A DNA stretch of 64,000 bases from DASYPQ01 sp041488095 (GCA_041488095.1 JBGPOP010000002.1:102875-166874), one strand, 5' to 3'; positions 1 through 8,934 are shown, counted from the first letter of the stretch. Notes: generated by a model from the sequence alone, not told the origin. Translations and numbers: made by a program.

Positions 1-1736
1 GGATCGTCGAGCGCAAGGACGTGCTGAGCACGTTCTTCGGCCTCGCGTGCCTGCTGTTCTGGACCGGGTGGGCGATGGAGGGCCGGAGATCGGCCTACGC
101 GCTCGCCCTCGCCTGCCTCGCGCTCGGGCTCTCCGCCAAGCCCATGCTCGTCACGTGGCCGTGCGTGCTGCTCGTCCTCGACTTCTGGCCGCTCGGCCGC
201 GCGAGCCTGGGCGCGCGTCGGCTCCTCCTCGAGAAGCTGCCTTTCTTCGCGCTCGCGGCGCTGTCCGGCGTCGCGACCGTGCTCGCGCAAGGTGGGGGCG
301 GCGCCGTGCAGAGCCTCTCGAACCTGCCGTTCTCCTCGCGCGCGGCCAACGCCCTGCTCTCGTACGCGGGATATCTCGGCAAGACGCTCTGGCCGACGAA
401 CCTCGCCTTCTACTACCCGCACCCGGTCCAGGGCTATGCGCCCGCGCAGCTCGCCCTGGCAGCGTTCGTCCTCATCGCCGCGAGCGCCGCGGCGCTGCGG
501 CTGCGCCGGTCCGCGCCCTGGTTCCTCGCGGGCTGGCTCTTCTACCTCGGCACGCTCGTGCCCGTGATCGGGATCGTGCAGGTCGGCGGGCAGGCGATGG
601 CCGACCGCTACACCTACGTGCCGCTGCTCGGCCTGTTCCTGATCGTCGCCTGGGGCTCGTGCGCGCTCGGCGCGGCGATCCCGCGGCTGCGCGCGCTCCT
701 CGCGCCGCTCGCCGTCGCCGTCTCGACTGGGCTCGGCTTCCTGGCGTGGCAGCAGGCGGGAACCTGGAAGGACACGACGACGCTCGCCCGGCATGCGCTC
801 GCGGTCACGCGCGACAACCACGTCGCGCACGACGTGCTCGGCATCGCGATCCTCGAAGCGGGACGCCTCGACGAGGCCGCCGAACAGTTCCGCGAGGCGC
901 TCGCGATCGCGCCGGGAGACGTCGAGGCGGCGAGCAATCTCGGCGGGGCGTTGCAGCGGCAGGACCGCTTTCCGGAGGCCGAGGCGGTGCTCCGCAAGGC
1001 GCTCGCGCTCTCGCCGCGACGCGGGATGCTTCACCGCCGACTCGCGATCGTCCTGCAGTTCGAGGCACGCCTCCCCGAGGCGCTCTCCGAGATCGACTTC
1101 GCGCTCGCGCTCGCACCCGACGATGCGGTCGCGCTCCACGTCCGCGGGCAGCTCCTGGATAGGCTCGGCCGCCCGGGCGAGGCTCGAACGGCGCTCGAAC
1201 GCTCGGTCGAGGTCGCGCCGCTCTACACCGCCGCGCGCCTGACGCTGGCCCGGCTCCTGCTCCACCAAGGGGAGGTCGACGCGGCCGAGCGCGAGATCGC
1301 GCGCGCGATCGCGGCCGAACCCGGGAACGCGGAGGCCCACCGCGGCCGGGCGCGTGCGCTGCTCCTGCGCGGGCGCGAAGGCGAGGCGCTCGACGAGCTG
1401 CGCGAGACGCTGCGCCTCGCTCCGGAGTGGCCGGTCGCGATGGGGGACATGACCTGGATCCTGGCGCGGTCGGCCGATCCGGCCCGGCGCGATCCGCGTG
1501 CCGCGGTCGAGCTCGGCGAGCGCGCCGTGCGGGCGAGCGGCGAGCGGACGAGCGGCGTGCTCGACGCGCTCGCCGCAGCCTACGCAGCCTCCGGCCGGTT
1601 CGCCGAGGCGGCCGCCGCGGCGGAGAAGGCGCTCGCGCGGGCACGGGAGGTCGGCGAAAGCGATCTCGCAGCGCGGATCGAGAAGCGCCTCACCGCATAC
1701 CGCGCGCAGACGATCGACCCGGAGACACCGCGGTGA
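1..1736 (+). CDS. TMTC/DUF1736-like membrane protein with C-terminal TPR repeats (5' truncated)
   Basis: The gene enters the window already open: the frame starting at base 3 reads IVERKDVLSTFF, a motif typical of the TMTC/DUF1736 family of polytopic membrane proteins, so its start lies upstream. The first ~240 visible residues hold several hydrophobic helices, as in GT-C-type membrane proteins. From about residue 255 there are tandem TPR units such as 'AHDVLGIAILEAGRLDEAAEQF' (shortened here to its AGRLDEAAEQF core), continuing to the C-terminus. Eukaryotic TMTC proteins are O-mannosyltransferases; bacterial members are mostly uncharacterised, so activity is not claimed. The stop codon overlaps the GTG start of the amidohydrolase by 4 bp (GTGA), implying translational coupling. 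Confidence 0.75.
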   Translation, partial: IVERKDVLSTFFGLACLLFWTGWAMEGRRSAYALALACLALGLSAKPMLVTWPCVLLVLDFWPLGRASLGARRLLLEKLPFFALAALSGVATVLAQGGGGAVQSLSNLPFSSRAANALLSYAGYLGKTLWPTNLAFYYPHPVQGYAPAQLALAAFVLIAASAAALRLRRSAPWFLAGWLFYLGTLVPVIGIVQVGGQAMADRYTYVPLLGLFLIVAWGSCALGAAIPRLRALLAPLAVAVSTGLGFLAWQQAGTWKDTTTLARHALAVTRDNHVAHDVLGIAILEAGRLDEAAEQFREALAIAPGDVEAASNLGGALQRQDRFPEAEAVLRKALALSPRRGMLHRRLAIVLQFEARLPEALSEIDFALALAPDDAVALHVRGQLLDRLGRPGEARTALERSVEVAPLYTAARLTLARLLLHQGEVDAAEREIARAIAAEPGNAEAHRGRARALLLRGREGEALDELRETLRLAPEWPVAMGDMTWILARSADPARRDPRAAVELGERAVRASGERTSGVLDALAAAYAASGRFAEAAAAAEKALARAREVGESDLAARIEKRLTAYRAQTIDPETPR

Positions 1737-2959
1737 AGCGCTCGGCCCTCGCCGGAGCTCTCCTCGTGCTCGCCGGGAGCTTCGCCGTGCTGGGGATCGC
1801 CTGGCCCGCGGTCCGCGCTGCGATCGTCGGGACGAGCGACCGCGCGCCGGGCGAGTTCGGGAAGGGCGCGAGCCCGGGGGCGCGTGCGCTCGTCGCCGAG
1901 GCGCTGCAGCGCCTCGATCCGGCGAGGATCCTCGACGTCCACGCGCACGTCGCGGGAGCCGGCGCGGACGGCAGCGGCTGCGAGCTCGACCCGGCGATGA
2001 GGTCCTGGCTCCATCCCTGGCGCAGGCTGCAGCTCTCGATCTACCTCGCAGCGGCCGGCGTCGACGACCTCGAGCACGGCGAGGAGCAATGCGTCGCGCG
2101 GCTGCTTTCTCTGGCTCGCGGCCGCATCGTCGTCCTCGGGCTCGATCGGCGCTACCGCCCGGACGGGAGCGTCGATCCGGAGGGGACGGCGCTCCATGTG
2201 CCGAACGACTACGTCCTGCGCCTCGCGGCGGAGCATCCGGGCGTCCTCGTGCCGGCGGTCTCGGTGCACCCGTACCGGCCGGATGCGCTGGCGGAGCTCG
2301 ACCGCTGCGCCGCGCGCGGCGCGAAGCTCGTCAAGTGGCTGCCGAACTCGATGGGGATCGATCCGGCGGACCCGCGCTGCGACGCCTTCTACGCGCGGAT
2401 GAGGGAGCGCGGGATGGTGCTCCTGTCGCACGCGGGCGACGAGGACGCGCTCGCGGCGGGCGAGCAGCAGCTCGGGAACCCGCTCAGGCTGAGGCGGGCG
2501 CTCGATCACGGAGTCAAGGTGATCGTGGCGCACTGTGGGTCGGCGGGGGAGGGCCAGGACCTCGACGACCCGGCGCGGGGGAAGACCGCGAACTTCGATC
2601 TCTTCCTGCGCCTGATGGACGATCCGCGCTACCTCGGGCTCGTGTACGGCGACCTGTCGGCGATCGCCTTTCGGAACCGCTCGACGCGGGTGCTGCGGAC
2701 GCTGCTCGAGCGGACGGATTTGCATGCGCGGCTCGTCGACGGGACCGACTGGCCGCTGCCCGCGATCCGGGTCCTCACGCCGATGCGCAGGCTCGAGCGC
2801 GAGGGATTCCTTACCCGTGAAGAGCGTCGGGCGCTCGACGAGGTCTTCGAGTACGACCCGCGGCTCTTCGACCTGGCGCTGAAGCGCACCGTGCACGGCC
2901 GGCACGGCCAGCGGTTCGAGCCGGAGGTGTTCCTCTCGAAGCCCGATCTCGGGCTCTGA
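1733..2959 (+). CDS. membrane-anchored amidohydrolase-family protein
   Basis: A 408-residue protein starting at a GTG that overlaps the preceding stop (GTGA). An N-terminal hydrophobic helix of about 25 residues suggests membrane anchoring or export. The rest looks like an amidohydrolase-2 TIM barrel: the metal-binding DVHAHV motif lies at about residues 68-73, a possible bridging lysine in KLVKWLPNS, later histidines in LLSHAGDE and VIVAHCGS, and a final aspartate in DGTDWP. These are the ligands expected of a mono- or binuclear metal hydrolase or decarboxylase. The substrate cannot be read from the sequence. It converges on the ClC gene with only a few bases between the stops. Confidence 0.75.
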   Translation: MKRSALAGALLVLAGSFAVLGIAWPAVRAAIVGTSDRAPGEFGKGASPGARALVAEALQRLDPARILDVHAHVAGAGADGSGCELDPAMRSWLHPWRRLQLSIYLAAAGVDDLEHGEEQCVARLLSLARGRIVVLGLDRRYRPDGSVDPEGTALHVPNDYVLRLAAEHPGVLVPAVSVHPYRPDALAELDRCAARGAKLVKWLPNSMGIDPADPRCDAFYARMRERGMVLLSHAGDEDALAAGEQQLGNPLRLRRALDHGVKVIVAHCGSAGEGQDLDDPARGKTANFDLFLRLMDDPRYLGLVYGDLSAIAFRNRSTRVLRTLLERTDLHARLVDGTDWPLPAIRVLTPMRRLEREGFLTREERRALDEVFEYDPRLFDLALKRTVHGRHGQRFEPEVFLSKPDLGL

Positions 2960-2965
2960 CCCGGA

Positions 2966-4726
2966 TCAGGTGGAGCCGGCCTCGACGGCCTTCACGCCCT
3001 GCGCCATCGTGAGCAGGAGGTCCGTCTTCGCAATGCTCCCGACCAGCGTTCGCTGCCTGCCCCTTTCGACGACGGGGATGCGCTCACCCGAGTGCCGCGA
3101 GAATTTCTGGAGCGTCTGTGCCAGCGTGTCCTCCGGGGTCACGGTCGGGAAGTCGTCGTGCATGAGGTCCTGCGCGATCGCGAGCTTGGCCAGATCCTCG
3201 TCGTTCAGGTGCGGCTTGATGTCGTGCAAGGGGATCACCCCGCGGAACTCCCTCTGCTCCCCGACCACGAAGAGGTTGTGGTGCCGGTTCTTGACGAACG
3301 CCTGCACGATCTCGGGGAAGCGCGCCGCGTCGCTCACGCAGATCGGGTCCTTCTTCATCAGGTCCCGGACGAGCATTCTTTCCAGGGGCAGCGCCTCGGG
3401 CGCAGCCTCGCGCGGCCCGCGCGCGAGGGAGTAGATCGATTCCCTGCGCACCGCGCACGCGACCGTGTACGCGGTCACGCACGCGAGCATCAAGGGCAGG
3501 ATGATCTCGTGGGAGAGCGTCATGTCGAACAGGATCAACATCGCCGTCAGCGGCGCGTGCGTCGTCGCGGCGAGGAACGCTCCCATCCCGACCAGCGCGT
3601 AGGCGTGCGGCCCGGCCGTCGCGGTCGGGAAGACCGCATGCGCGCCCGTCCCGACCAGCGCTCCGAGCGCGCCTCCCACGAGGAGCGTCGGGGTGAACAC
3701 GCCCCCCACCGCGCCCGAGCCCATCGTGCTCGCCGTCGCGGCGAGCTTCCAGGCCAGCAGCGCGAGGATCGCCGTCCAGGCCCAGTCGACCTGCAGGATC
3801 ATCGACAGCGCGCCGTACCCGTTGCCCCACACGAAGGGGTGCTGCACCGAGATCAGGCCGACGACGAGCCCGCCCGCCCCGAGGTGCGCCCACGCCGGCG
3901 CGCGCCAACGCTGGAAGAGTCGCCCACTCCACTCGAGCAGCCCGATGAAGAGCGGCGCCCCCGCGCCCGCGGCGAGGCCGAGGACCAGGTAGGAGAGGAG
4001 CTCGAGCGACGACACCAGGTGGAAGGCGGGCACCTGGAACAGCGGTGCCCCGCCCAGCAGCGCCCGGGACACGACCGTCGCCATCGCCGAGGCGACGATC
4101 AGCGGCCCGAAGGTGGCCATCGCGATGGAACCCAGGACGATCTCGGCCACGAACAGCGCTCCTCCGATCGGCGCGTTGTAGGCTGACGCGATCCCCGACG
4201 CGGCGCCGCAGGCGACCATCAGGCGCAGGCGCGCGCGCGGGAGCTTGGCCGTCCTCCCCACGAACGAGGCGAGCATCGCCGCGAGCTGCACCATCGGACC
4301 CTCGCGGCCGAGCGACCCGCCCGAGGCGATCGAGAACACCGACGAGAGGATCCTCACGAGAGTCGGCGGCGTGGGGATGGCGCCGTCGCCGATCGTCACG
4401 GCTTCCATGTAGTCGGTCGAGGGCCTGCCCTTGGCGAGACGCGCGCCGAAGTACAGGGCGAATCCCGCCAGCAGGCCGCCCGCCGTCGGGACCAGCAGCC
4501 GGTGCCACGGGGCGAGCTTCTCGGCGGCCTCCTCGATGGGGAGGCGGCTGTCGGTGAGGACCCACTGCACGCGGTCGCACAGGCCGCGGAAGGCCGGGCC
4601 GGACAGACCCCCCAGGCATCCGACCGCCGCTGCCCAGAGGTAGGTGACGAATCCCTCGCCGGGACCCAGCCGCTCCATCAGCCGCAGCCACAGGCGCAGG
4701 AGCCTCTGGATCGGCGGGACGTCCAT
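2966..4726 (-). CDS. ClC-family chloride channel/transporter with two CBS domains
   Basis: A 586-residue polytopic membrane protein; the ATG at 4726 is chosen because the frame upstream of it is not protein-like (a GTG lies one codon earlier). The ClC hallmark GGSLGREGP, containing the gating glutamate, is present, followed by the helix AMLASF and later FTPTLLVGGALG. After the membrane domain two CBS modules follow: RDLMKKDPICVS and AQDLMHDDFPTVTP, each ending in a hydrophobic strand and an acidic loop. ClC proteins move chloride or fluoride, some as H+ antiporters; the CBS pair usually senses adenine nucleotides. Without a modelled second gate residue I cannot say channel or exchanger. It is transcribed away from the BMC operon. 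Confidence 0.88.
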   Translation of the reverse strand: MDVPPIQRLLRLWLRLMERLGPGEGFVTYLWAAAVGCLGGLSGPAFRGLCDRVQWVLTDSRLPIEEAAEKLAPWHRLLVPTAGGLLAGFALYFGARLAKGRPSTDYMEAVTIGDGAIPTPPTLVRILSSVFSIASGGSLGREGPMVQLAAMLASFVGRTAKLPRARLRLMVACGAASGIASAYNAPIGGALFVAEIVLGSIAMATFGPLIVASAMATVVSRALLGGAPLFQVPAFHLVSSLELLSYLVLGLAAGAGAPLFIGLLEWSGRLFQRWRAPAWAHLGAGGLVVGLISVQHPFVWGNGYGALSMILQVDWAWTAILALLAWKLAATASTMGSGAVGGVFTPTLLVGGALGALVGTGAHAVFPTATAGPHAYALVGMGAFLAATTHAPLTAMLILFDMTLSHEIILPLMLACVTAYTVACAVRRESIYSLARGPREAAPEALPLERMLVRDLMKKDPICVSDAARFPEIVQAFVKNRHHNLFVVGEQREFRGVIPLHDIKPHLNDEDLAKLAIAQDLMHDDFPTVTPEDTLAQTLQKFSRHSGERIPVVERGRQRTLVGSIAKTDLLLTMAQGVKAVEAGST

Positions 4727-4848
4727 CACGCGCGAGCTTACGCTCGCCGGCGCGCGAGACAAGCCGACCGTTGGAGCCCGATGCTCGCGCGAGGTGCAGG
4801 CCAAGTACCGAACAACGTCGCCTTCGCCCGCGTTCCGCCTTCCTCCGA

Positions 4849-4876
4849 TTGAGATCGGGGGGCCGGGGGGTAGACT
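4849..4876 (+). promoter_or_regulatory. candidate sigma70-type promoter of the BMC operon
   Basis: TTGAGA at 4849-4854, a 16-bp spacer, and TAGACT at 4871-4876. The same TAGANT hexamer recurs upstream of other genes in this window with a plausible -35 element. Transcription would begin near 4884, giving a leader of about 70 nt before the first shell gene. Confidence 0.5.
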
Positions 4877-4954
4877 CCTCGCCCTGCGCCCAGGTCCGGC
4901 TCGCGAGCGCGAGCCTGCCGCCCTCGGTGCGCGCGGAGGCAACGCGAGGAGCAC

Positions 4955-5299
4955 ATGAAGCCGACAGCTCTCGGGATGGTCGAGACCAAGGGTCTCGTGG
5001 GTGCGATCGAGGCCGGCGATGCGATGGTCAAGGCCGCCATGGTCGATCTGTTCGGCAAGGAGAGGGCGACCGCCGGCTACGTGACCATGTTCGTCGTCGG
5101 AGAGGTGGGCGCCGTCAAGGCCGCGACCGACGCCGGGGCTGCGGCCGCGCGGCGCGTCGGAGAGCTCGTCAGCGTGCACGTCATCCCGCGCCCGCACGAC
5201 CAGCTGTGGAGGATCCTGCCGGCGATGCATCCCGGCGCGGGCGGTGGTCATCCTGCCGCGAGCGGCGGCGGCAAGGGCGCGGCCAAGCAGGCCGAATAG
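4955..5299 (+). CDS. BMC-H hexameric microcompartment shell protein (first copy)
   Basis: A single BMC domain of about 85 residues: opening strand ALGMVETKGLVGAIEAGDAM, the VGEVGAVKAATDAG helix region, and VSVHVIPRPHDQL at the end. BMC-H proteins assemble as hexamers that tile the facets of protein-bounded organelles, with a central pore for substrates. The region between the second helix and strand reads ATAGYVT, unlike the SGAALVT of the second copy, so the two hexamers probably differ in pore chemistry. The C-terminus carries a flexible Gly/Ala/His/Lys tail of about 25 residues. An AGGAG ribosome-binding site lies just upstream of the ATG. It is the first gene of the operon. Confidence 0.95.
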   Translation: MKPTALGMVETKGLVGAIEAGDAMVKAAMVDLFGKERATAGYVTMFVVGEVGAVKAATDAGAAAARRVGELVSVHVIPRPHDQLWRILPAMHPGAGGGHPAASGGGKGAAKQAE

Positions 5300-5331
5300 G
5301 GACCTGCGCGAGTCCCTGAGGTCTCCTCGCC

Positions 5332-7188
5332 GTGGCCGATCTCGACCCCGACCTGCGCGCACTCCAAGAGGTGCGCGATCTCGTCGCGCGCGCGAAGGCG
5401 GCCTGCGAGGCGATCCACGGCTACGACCAGCAGCGGACCGATGCCCTGTGCTCCGCGATGGCCAAGGCCGCCGCAGCCGCTGCGGGCGACCTTGGGCGCC
5501 TCGCCGTCGAAGAGACCGGCATCGGGCGCGTCCACTACAAGATTCTGAAAAATCTGTTCGGTGCCGAGGGGACGTGGGCCTCGATCCGCGGCGAGAAGAC
5601 GGTCGGCATCATCTCGCGCGACGAGAAGAACGGCGTGATCGAGGTCGCGACGCCTGCCGGCGTGATCGCAGGGATCATCCCGACGACGAACCCGACCTCG
5701 ACCGCGATCTACAAGGCGTTGATCGCGGTCAAGGGAAGGAACGCGATCGTGATCAGCCCGCACCCGCGCGCGCGCCGCTGCATCCGCGAGACGGTCGAGG
5801 TGATGCGCCGCGCGATCGAACGCACCGGAGGGCCTCCTGATCTCGTCAGCTGCCTCTCGAACCCGACGATCGAGTCGACCGGCGCGCTGATGAAGCACAA
5901 GGACGTCGCGCTCGTTCTCGCGACCGGCGGATCGGGCCTCGTCCAGGCGGCCTACAGCTCGGGCAAGCCGGCCTACGGTGTCGGCCCCGGCAACGTGCCC
6001 GCGTACGTCGACCGCTCGGCCGACGTGCCGTGGGCCGCGCAGGCGATCACCGCGAGCCAGAGCTTCGACAACGGGACGCTGTGCTGCTCGGAGCAGGGCG
6101 TCGTGCTCGACCAGCCGATCGCCGAACGCTTCCTCGGAGAGATGCGGCGGCGCGGCGCCTACCTCGCCGACGAGCGCGAGACGCAGCTCCTGGGGAGGCT
6201 GTGCAACCAGCGCGGGGGAATGAACCCCGACGTCGTCGGGCTCGATCCCTGGAGGATCGCCGAGATGGCCGGGTTCCCCGTGCCGCGGCACACGACCGTC
6301 CTGCTCGCCCACCAGGGCGGCGTCGGGAAGGACTGGCCGCTCTCGATCGAGATCCTGGCGCCGATCCTCTCGGTGCACACGGTCGACGGCTGGCGCGAGG
6401 GCTGCCGCACGTGCATCGCCATGCTCGAGTTCGGAGGCCTCGGCCACACCCTGGCGATCTACGCCCGCGACCAGACGGTGCTCGACGCGTTCTTCCTCGA
6501 GAAGCCGGCCAACCGGATCCTCGTCAACGGCCCGGCGTCGCAGGGCGCGGTCGGCTACAGCACGAACCTCGTGCCCTCGATGTCGCTCGGCTGCGGGCCC
6601 CAGGCGGGGAACATCACCTCGGACAACATCACGGCCAGGCACCTCGTCAACATCAAGCGCGTGGCGTACCTGAAACGCGACTGGGCCGACATCGAGCGCA
6701 AGGACCACGCGCGCGCCGCGGCGATGATGGGTGGCGACGACCCGGCGCCCCGCGGGAGCGGGCTGCCCGGCGATCCGGCGCTCGCCGCGGCGAGCCCGAC
6801 GACCCGATCGTCCGCGTTCGCCGCCGAGGTGCGCAGCAACTGGCAGGGCAATCCTGCGATGGGCGCGTCGGCGGAGAAGCCTGCGCTGGCGCCCCCTTCC
6901 TCCAGCGCAACGGTCACGCGGTTCCCGCTGCGACCTCCCGTGCAGGCTGCGCAGAAGTCCGCGCCGACCTTCGCGCGAACGAGCGAGCCATCCGGTTTCG
7001 GAGCGGGTGGAGCCGCGGTCGCGACCCTGATCGCGCGACCCGCGACGAAGGCCAACCCCTACGTCGGCGCTGCGCTCTCGCCTTCCGAGATCCAGACGCT
7101 GATGCAGCACGCCGGATCCGGCTGCCCGCTGGGCCCCTGCAAGGGCTGCCCCCACTACGAGATCCCGACCTGCGCCTGCACCGCCTGA
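5332..7188 (+). CDS. CoA-acylating aldehyde dehydrogenase of the BMC, with long cysteine-rich C-terminal tail
   Basis: The first ~460 residues form a PduP-type CoA-dependent aldehyde dehydrogenase, which oxidises an aldehyde to acyl-CoA with NAD+. Visible motifs are the NTPAG-equivalent IIPTTNPTS, GVGPGNVPAYVD, and FDNGTLCCSEQ, in which Cys251 aligns with the PduP nucleophile. GTG start, 32 bp after the BMC-H stop. Unusually the protein continues about 155 residues further: a Pro/Ala/Ser-rich linker, a short predicted helix SPSEIQTLMQHA resembling an encapsulation peptide, and a tail with five cysteines spaced C-x4-C-x2-C-x7-C-x-C. The tail could bind a metal or Fe-S cluster or lock cargo to the shell. 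It is the only clear enzyme in the operon. The aldehyde substrate is not known. Confidence 0.92.
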   Translation: MADLDPDLRALQEVRDLVARAKAACEAIHGYDQQRTDALCSAMAKAAAAAAGDLGRLAVEETGIGRVHYKILKNLFGAEGTWASIRGEKTVGIISRDEKNGVIEVATPAGVIAGIIPTTNPTSTAIYKALIAVKGRNAIVISPHPRARRCIRETVEVMRRAIERTGGPPDLVSCLSNPTIESTGALMKHKDVALVLATGGSGLVQAAYSSGKPAYGVGPGNVPAYVDRSADVPWAAQAITASQSFDNGTLCCSEQGVVLDQPIAERFLGEMRRRGAYLADERETQLLGRLCNQRGGMNPDVVGLDPWRIAEMAGFPVPRHTTVLLAHQGGVGKDWPLSIEILAPILSVHTVDGWREGCRTCIAMLEFGGLGHTLAIYARDQTVLDAFFLEKPANRILVNGPASQGAVGYSTNLVPSMSLGCGPQAGNITSDNITARHLVNIKRVAYLKRDWADIERKDHARAAAMMGGDDPAPRGSGLPGDPALAAASPTTRSSAFAAEVRSNWQGNPAMGASAEKPALAPPSSSATVTRFPLRPPVQAAQKSAPTFARTSEPSGFGAGGAAVATLIARPATKANPYVGAALSPSEIQTLMQHAGSGCPLGPCKGCPHYEIPTCACTA

Positions 7189-7228
7189 TCCGACCCACAC
7201 ACCCCCATATCAAGGAAAGGGAAACCCG

Positions 7229-7513
7229 ATGGCAGACAGCATGATCGCCCTGGGCCTGATCGAGACCAAGGGCCTCGTCGGCGCGGTCGAGGCGGCTGAC
7301 GCGATGTGCAAGGCGGCCAAGGTGACACTGCTTGGCAAGGAGATCTCCGGCGCCGCGCTCGTCACCGTCATGGTGCGCGGCGAGGTCGGCGCTGTGAAGG
7401 CCGCGACCGAGGCCGGAGCTGCCGCAGCCAAGCGCGTCGGCGAGCTGGTCAGCGTGCACGTGATCCCGCGTCCAGCGCAGGACCTCGAGCGCTTCCTGCC
7501 GCCGATACCGTGA
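7229..7513 (+). CDS. BMC-H hexameric microcompartment shell protein (second copy)
   Basis: A compact 94-residue BMC domain: IALGLIETKGLVGAVEAADAM, the pore-side segment ISGAALVTVMVRG, GEVGAVKAATEAG and the terminal VSVHVIPRP. It lacks the tail of the first copy, so it is close to the minimal shell hexamer. A strong purine-rich site (AAGGAAAGG) precedes the ATG, in keeping with a high-copy structural protein. It lies 40 bp after the aldehyde dehydrogenase. Confidence 0.96.
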   Translation: MADSMIALGLIETKGLVGAVEAADAMCKAAKVTLLGKEISGAALVTVMVRGEVGAVKAATEAGAAAAKRVGELVSVHVIPRPAQDLERFLPPIP

Positions 7514-7568
7514 CCCCGTGCCGCAAGCGCTCATCACGGGTTCGCAAGGGATCCGTGAGCGGCCACGC

Positions 7569-8207
7569 ATGACCACGAACATCGAACTGCGCGGCGCGGT
7601 CTTCATCGACAAGATGCAGCCGCAGTTCGCCGCGACCGTAGCGACGAACTCGGAGGGGTTCTTCCCCGTCGCCGGGGAGGCGAGCTTCTGGCTCGAGGTG
7701 AGACCGGGCATCGTGATCAACCGGCTGATGGACGTCGCGCTCAAGAGCTGCGACGTGAAGCCGGGCGCGCTGATCACCGAGCGGAGCTACGGCACGCTCG
7801 AGGTGCACGCGGGCGACCAGGGCCAGGTGCGGCAGGCGGGAGCGCTGATCCTGAAGGCAGCCGGTCTCGAATCCTCGGACGCCCTCGCGCCGAACGTGAT
7901 GACGAGCGAGACGATCCGCAAGATCAGCGAGCACCAGGCGATGATGATCAACAAGTCGCGCTCCGGGATGCTCGTGCTCGGCGACGACACGCTGTACACG
8001 CTCGAGGTGAACCCGGCGATCTACGTGGTGCTCGCGGCGAACGAGGCGGAAAAGGCCTCGCCCATCCGGCTGGTCGGCCTCGGTCCGCAGGGCGCGGTGG
8101 GGAGGCTCCGGCTGGCGGGCACGGACGCGGAGATCGACGAGGCGGTCAAGGCGGTGAACCGGGCGCTCGCGGGGGTCGCGGGGCGGCCGAACACGGGGAT
8201 CGACTGA
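7569..8207 (+). CDS. BMC operon protein of unknown function, possibly a divergent tandem BMC-domain (EutL-like) shell protein
   Basis: A 212-residue protein with no family I recognise with confidence. The ATG at 7569 is preferred over a GTG at 7518 because similarity to a folded domain begins just after it; neither has a clear ribosome-binding site. Two halves each look like a degenerate BMC unit: INRLMDVALKSCDVKP followed by YGTLEVHAGDQGQVRQAGALI, and later VVLAANEAEKASPIRLVGL followed by GRLRLAGTDAEIDEAVKAV. That pattern (helix ending in a small-residue/Asp turn, strand, then G-D-x-x-x-V helix) is what BMC domains show, and EutL is a precedent for a strongly diverged tandem. It is not PduL: I see no zinc-binding His pattern. 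Its stop overlaps the next start (TGATG). Confidence 0.5.
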   Translation: MTTNIELRGAVFIDKMQPQFAATVATNSEGFFPVAGEASFWLEVRPGIVINRLMDVALKSCDVKPGALITERSYGTLEVHAGDQGQVRQAGALILKAAGLESSDALAPNVMTSETIRKISEHQAMMINKSRSGMLVLGDDTLYTLEVNPAIYVVLAANEAEKASPIRLVGLGPQGAVGRLRLAGTDAEIDEAVKAVNRALAGVAGRPNTGID

Positions 8208-8551
8208 TGTTCCTCGGGCGCGTGGTGGGGGAGGTGTGGGCCACCCGGAAGGCCGAAGACCTGCGCGGCCTGCGGCTGCTCGTGATCCAGGCGCTGGACG
8301 AGCGCCGCGATCCGGGCGCGAGGAAGGTGACGCCGGTCGTCGCGGCCGACCCGCTCGGAGCGGACGTCGGGGAGCACGTGATCGTGGCCTTCGGCAAGGC
8401 CGCGCGCGTGGCGTGCGGTGGGGATGGCGACTACGCGTTCGAGGCGGCGATCGTGGGGATCGTGGACGACTTCGACGTGCCCGGGGCGCCGGAGGAGTGG
8501 AGGCTCGAGGATGTGCTCGACTGGCGTGCTGCGCGCGGAGGCGGCCCATGA
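8207..8551 (+). CDS. BMC-P (EutN/CcmL family) pentameric vertex protein, first copy
   Basis: A 114-residue EutN/CcmL-type protein. It begins MFLGRVVGEVWATRK, typical of the first beta-strand of this fold, and contains VAADPLGADVGEHVIVAFG, the family's conserved D-P-x-G-A-x-x-G-E turn, then a final strand AAIVGIVD. BMC-P pentamers close the vertices of the shell. The start overlaps the upstream stop by one base and the stop overlaps the next start by four, so the three genes are likely translated together in ratio. Confidence 0.93.
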   Translation: MFLGRVVGEVWATRKAEDLRGLRLLVIQALDERRDPGARKVTPVVAADPLGADVGEHVIVAFGKAARVACGGDGDYAFEAAIVGIVDDFDVPGAPEEWRLEDVLDWRAARGGGP

Positions 8552-8934
8552 TGGTCGGCACGGTGGTCGGCCACGTGTGGGCCACGAAGAAGGATCCGAC
8601 CCTGGCTGGCCTGCGCTTCCTGGTCGTGCAGCCGTTCACGCTGGGGGAGCCGACGGCCGAGACGCTCGTCGCCGTCGATCCGCTGGGGGCCGGGATCGGC
8701 GAGAGGGTGCTGGTCGTGTTCGGGCGCGCCGCGCGCCACGCGATCGGTCGCGGGCAGGACATCGGTTTCCAGGTCGCGGTGTCGGCGATCATCGACAGGA
8801 TGGAGCTCGAGGACGGGCGCGTGATCGGGCCCGTTGCCGAGCTGGACTCGCTGCCCCCGGGGCCCTCGGGCCCCTCCGCGGCGGAGAAAGGCTCCGCGGC
8901 CAAGCGGATGCCGGAAATCAAGCGACTCACGTGA
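8548..8934 (+). CDS. BMC-P (EutN/CcmL family) pentameric vertex protein, second copy
   Basis: A 128-residue paralogue of the preceding gene: MVGTVVGHVWATKKDPTL at the start, VAVDPLGAGIGERVLVVFG in the middle and VSAIIDRMELE at the end of the barrel. After the barrel there is a Pro/Ser/Ala/Lys tail of about 30 residues that the first copy lacks. Two adjacent ATG codons (8548 and 8551) can start it; the first overlaps the upstream stop as ATGA. Two distinct pentamers in one shell are common in planctomycete and Haliangium-type microcompartments. Confidence 0.93.
   Translation: MMVGTVVGHVWATKKDPTLAGLRFLVVQPFTLGEPTAETLVAVDPLGAGIGERVLVVFGRAARHAIGRGQDIGFQVAVSAIIDRMELEDGRVIGPVAELDSLPPGPSGPSAAEKGSAAKRMPEIKRLT

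Noticed and set aside
7569..8207. PduL phosphotransacylase
   Set aside because: Similar length and position, but the zinc-binding histidines and the two-barrel motifs of PduL are not seen.
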